Positions 62,811 to 64,000 of a stretch of 64,000 nt of DNA are shown piece after piece; within the stretch, counting starts at the first letter, position 1; the number at the start of each line of letters is the position of its first letter. The stretch is from an uncultured Croceitalea sp. (GTDB lineage Bacteria; Bacteroidota; Bacteroidia; Flavobacteriales; Flavobacteriaceae). The notes under the pieces are model-generated. The model saw only the letters and a list, made by a program, of their open reading frames with translations, had not been told where the DNA came from and made no database searches. Location of the stretch: contig CANNDD010000005.1 in NCBI GenBank assembly GCA_947503285.1, positions 310,001 through 374,000 of the forward strand, in the 5' to 3' direction. A program made the position numbers and the translations under genes.

Positions 62811-63863
62811 CTAATTATTGGTTACAAAATTTACGTACTTGTTCTTTTGATAGGTATATGCCCATTTTGTGCTGGTATATGCATTTTTATTGCTAAGAAC
62901 GTTCCGGTGAATATTTGATATCAATGTTGGCAACCGGTTAGCATCGAAAAAATAACCGTTTTCTTGAAGATCTGGCAAGGTTTTGAAATAACCGTTACAG
63001 ATCAATGGTTTTTTATAGGCATAAGCAATGTTGAAACTTCCTGAGATTTTGTAGCGCAGATAATCTTCATTTTCTGAAAGAAGGGGCATGATGTAATCGC
63101 AACATTTTAAATAGGTGTGAAAGTCCTCATTGGCAATAAACCCGTCAAAAACGATAAAATGATCTTCAAGATTATTTATTTGGATGAGGTGCCATAATTT
63201 TTGACCTTCAGAAGATTTGTCATCCAATCTTCCCAGTAGCAAAAATTTGATGTTGGTTAAATCTGGTATCGCCTTCATGGCATCTATCAACAGGGTATAA
63301 TCCCTTCTTTTCCAATCAATTCTGCCGGGAATCCCAATCCATATCCCTGATTTCTTTTGTAAATCAACTTTTGCGAAGCCAGGAAAAAAAATGGGATAAA
63401 AACTATCGACTTGAAACCCTCTTTTTTGTTTGACCTCTTTAGCGATTTGATCACTGAGCACAAGGTATTTTTTGATTTTTAAGGAAATTATACGTTGGGT
63501 GAAACTGGAATTTAGTTTTCTGCCATTGTGAAGTATACCAATACAAGTAACCTTAAAGGGTTTTAAGAGCAATGCCAAATTGCGTACTGTTTTGCTAGAA
63601 CTTGCCGTATTGAAAACAACGACTTCATGGGCTCTTAGAATATCCGCTAATTTCCACTGCTGTTTTAATTTTTTGAAAGCCCCCGCTTTGATAGGGTCAA
63701 TAAAATGAATATGCTCACATAGGTTGGAATAGGTCTTTATTTGATTTTCAAGTGCCTTATTTAAGACAAGGGATACCGAATGGCCAGAGTCGGTCAAAAA
63801 TTTGACTTGACTATAAATACATTCTTCATGACTGGTGCTGATTTCAAACAACGCGATTTTCAT
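62811..63863 (-). CDS. Putative glycosyltransferase
   Basis: The protein has 350 residues. It begins KIALFEISTSHEECIYSQVKFL and has HEVVVFNTASSSKTVRNLAL, YLVLSDQIAKEVKQKRGFQV, then a GT-B C-terminal half with WIGIPGRIDWKRRDYTLLIDAM, IKFLLLGRLDDKSSEGQKL and YIMPLLSENEDYLRYKISGSFNIAYAYKKP. The usual E-x7-E donor motif is altered, so it is a divergent GT-B member. It is the first complete gene of the glycosyltransferase operon. Confidence 0.75.
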   Translation of the reverse strand: MKIALFEISTSHEECIYSQVKFLTDSGHSVSLVLNKALENQIKTYSNLCEHIHFIDPIKAGAFKKLKQQWKLADILRAHEVVVFNTASSSKTVRNLALLLKPFKVTCIGILHNGRKLNSSFTQRIISLKIKKYLVLSDQIAKEVKQKRGFQVDSFYPIFFPGFAKVDLQKKSGIWIGIPGRIDWKRRDYTLLIDAMKAIPDLTNIKFLLLGRLDDKSSEGQKLWHLIQINNLEDHFIVFDGFIANEDFHTYLKCCDYIMPLLSENEDYLRYKISGSFNIAYAYKKPLICNGYFKTLPDLQENGYFFDANRLPTLISNIHRNVLSNKNAYTSTKWAYTYQKNKYVNFVTNN

Positions 63864-63872
63864 TGTTCAATA

Positions 63873-63992
63873 TTACAGCTTTATGTTTAAATGTTGATTG
63901 GGGTATGCGAAGTTGTAGTATTCTTCAAAAAATAGGCGGTCAAGTTTAAGAAGCCAATCTTTTCTCGTCAAGTTGCAGTTCTCGGTGGGTCG
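63873..63992 (-). other. Possible 3' end of an upstream gene at the window edge
   Basis: The minus strand holds a 39-codon stretch ending at TAA 63873-63875. It includes NLTRKDWLLKLDRLFFEEYY and YPNQHLNIKL, which has protein-like character. A TAA at 63993-63995 interrupts the same frame near the edge, and no start codon lies after it. It could be the tail of a frameshifted gene or chance. The window is too short to decide. Confidence 0.25.
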
Positions 63993-64000
63993 TTAATTTG

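Overview
The window looks like chromosomal DNA of a marine member of the Flavobacteriaceae (Bacteroidota), perhaps near Maribacter, Zobellia or Muricauda. The genus is inference. The support is the TAnnTTTG-type promoters, type IX secretion (T9SS) type B sorting domains, SprB-type repeats, HmuY and imelysin lipoproteins, LytTR signalling, and moderate GC with AT-rich intergenic regions. I saw no rRNA, tRNA, CRISPR array, transposase or integrase.

Layout. 1-1.2 kb: 3' end of an HMG-CoA lyase gene, a patch of short hairpin repeats and a GyrI-like protein. 1.5-4.3 kb: an AT-rich two-gene SIR2-HerA module, matching a known anti-phage defence type. 4.6-12.9 kb: a heme uptake locus. A HmuR-like TonB receptor and a HmuY lipoprotein are on the minus strand. 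Divergent from them are a DUF6607 protein, a secreted ankyrin protein, a DUF2271 protein and a PepSY-flavodoxin-reductase fusion. 13-19.5 kb: a second iron-type locus with a DUF4856 lipoprotein, an imelysin-like lipoprotein, an HTTM membrane protein and a FecA-like receptor, followed by a small DUF6686-like gene on the minus strand. 20-35 kb: mostly housekeeping genes (guaB, DUF819, a LytTR two-component pair facing an ankyrin/serine hydrolase pair, a thioredoxin, lysA, a Lon-N domain protein, sucC, hsp20, uvrB). 35-54 kb: surface proteins. These are a 578-aa T9SS protein, an ABC transporter, a 685-aa IgGFc-like protein and a giant 4179-aa SprB-like adhesin whose N-terminus is a paralogue of the 685-aa protein. 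54-64 kb: a conserved unknown protein, a YejK-like nucleoid protein, a pRiA4b ORF-3-like protein, ctaA, a CCA-type nucleotidyltransferase, a strongly diverged Sua5/YrdC paralogue and four glycosyltransferases in a tightly packed minus-strand operon.

The most coherent signal is regulatory. A 19-bp imperfect palindrome (9+1+9, consensus near ATTTAGAcTnATTtTAAAT) occurs five times. Every copy sits on or beside a TAnnTTTG promoter of the 5-20 kb iron/heme genes: the HmuR promoter, the DUF4856 promoter (two copies), the imelysin promoter and the DUF6686-like promoter. This joins the two uptake loci and the DUF6686-like gene into one likely iron-responsive regulon. Within it, the PepSY-flavodoxin-reductase fusion and the DUF6607, ankyrin, DUF2271 and HTTM proteins are the poorly described parts. 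Together they are the best candidate here for an undescribed heme/iron handling system. Other points of interest are the SIR2-HerA island, a Sua5-like protein that has lost its substrate motifs, a possible 47-aa four-cysteine small protein after sucC, and nested palindromes before hsp20.
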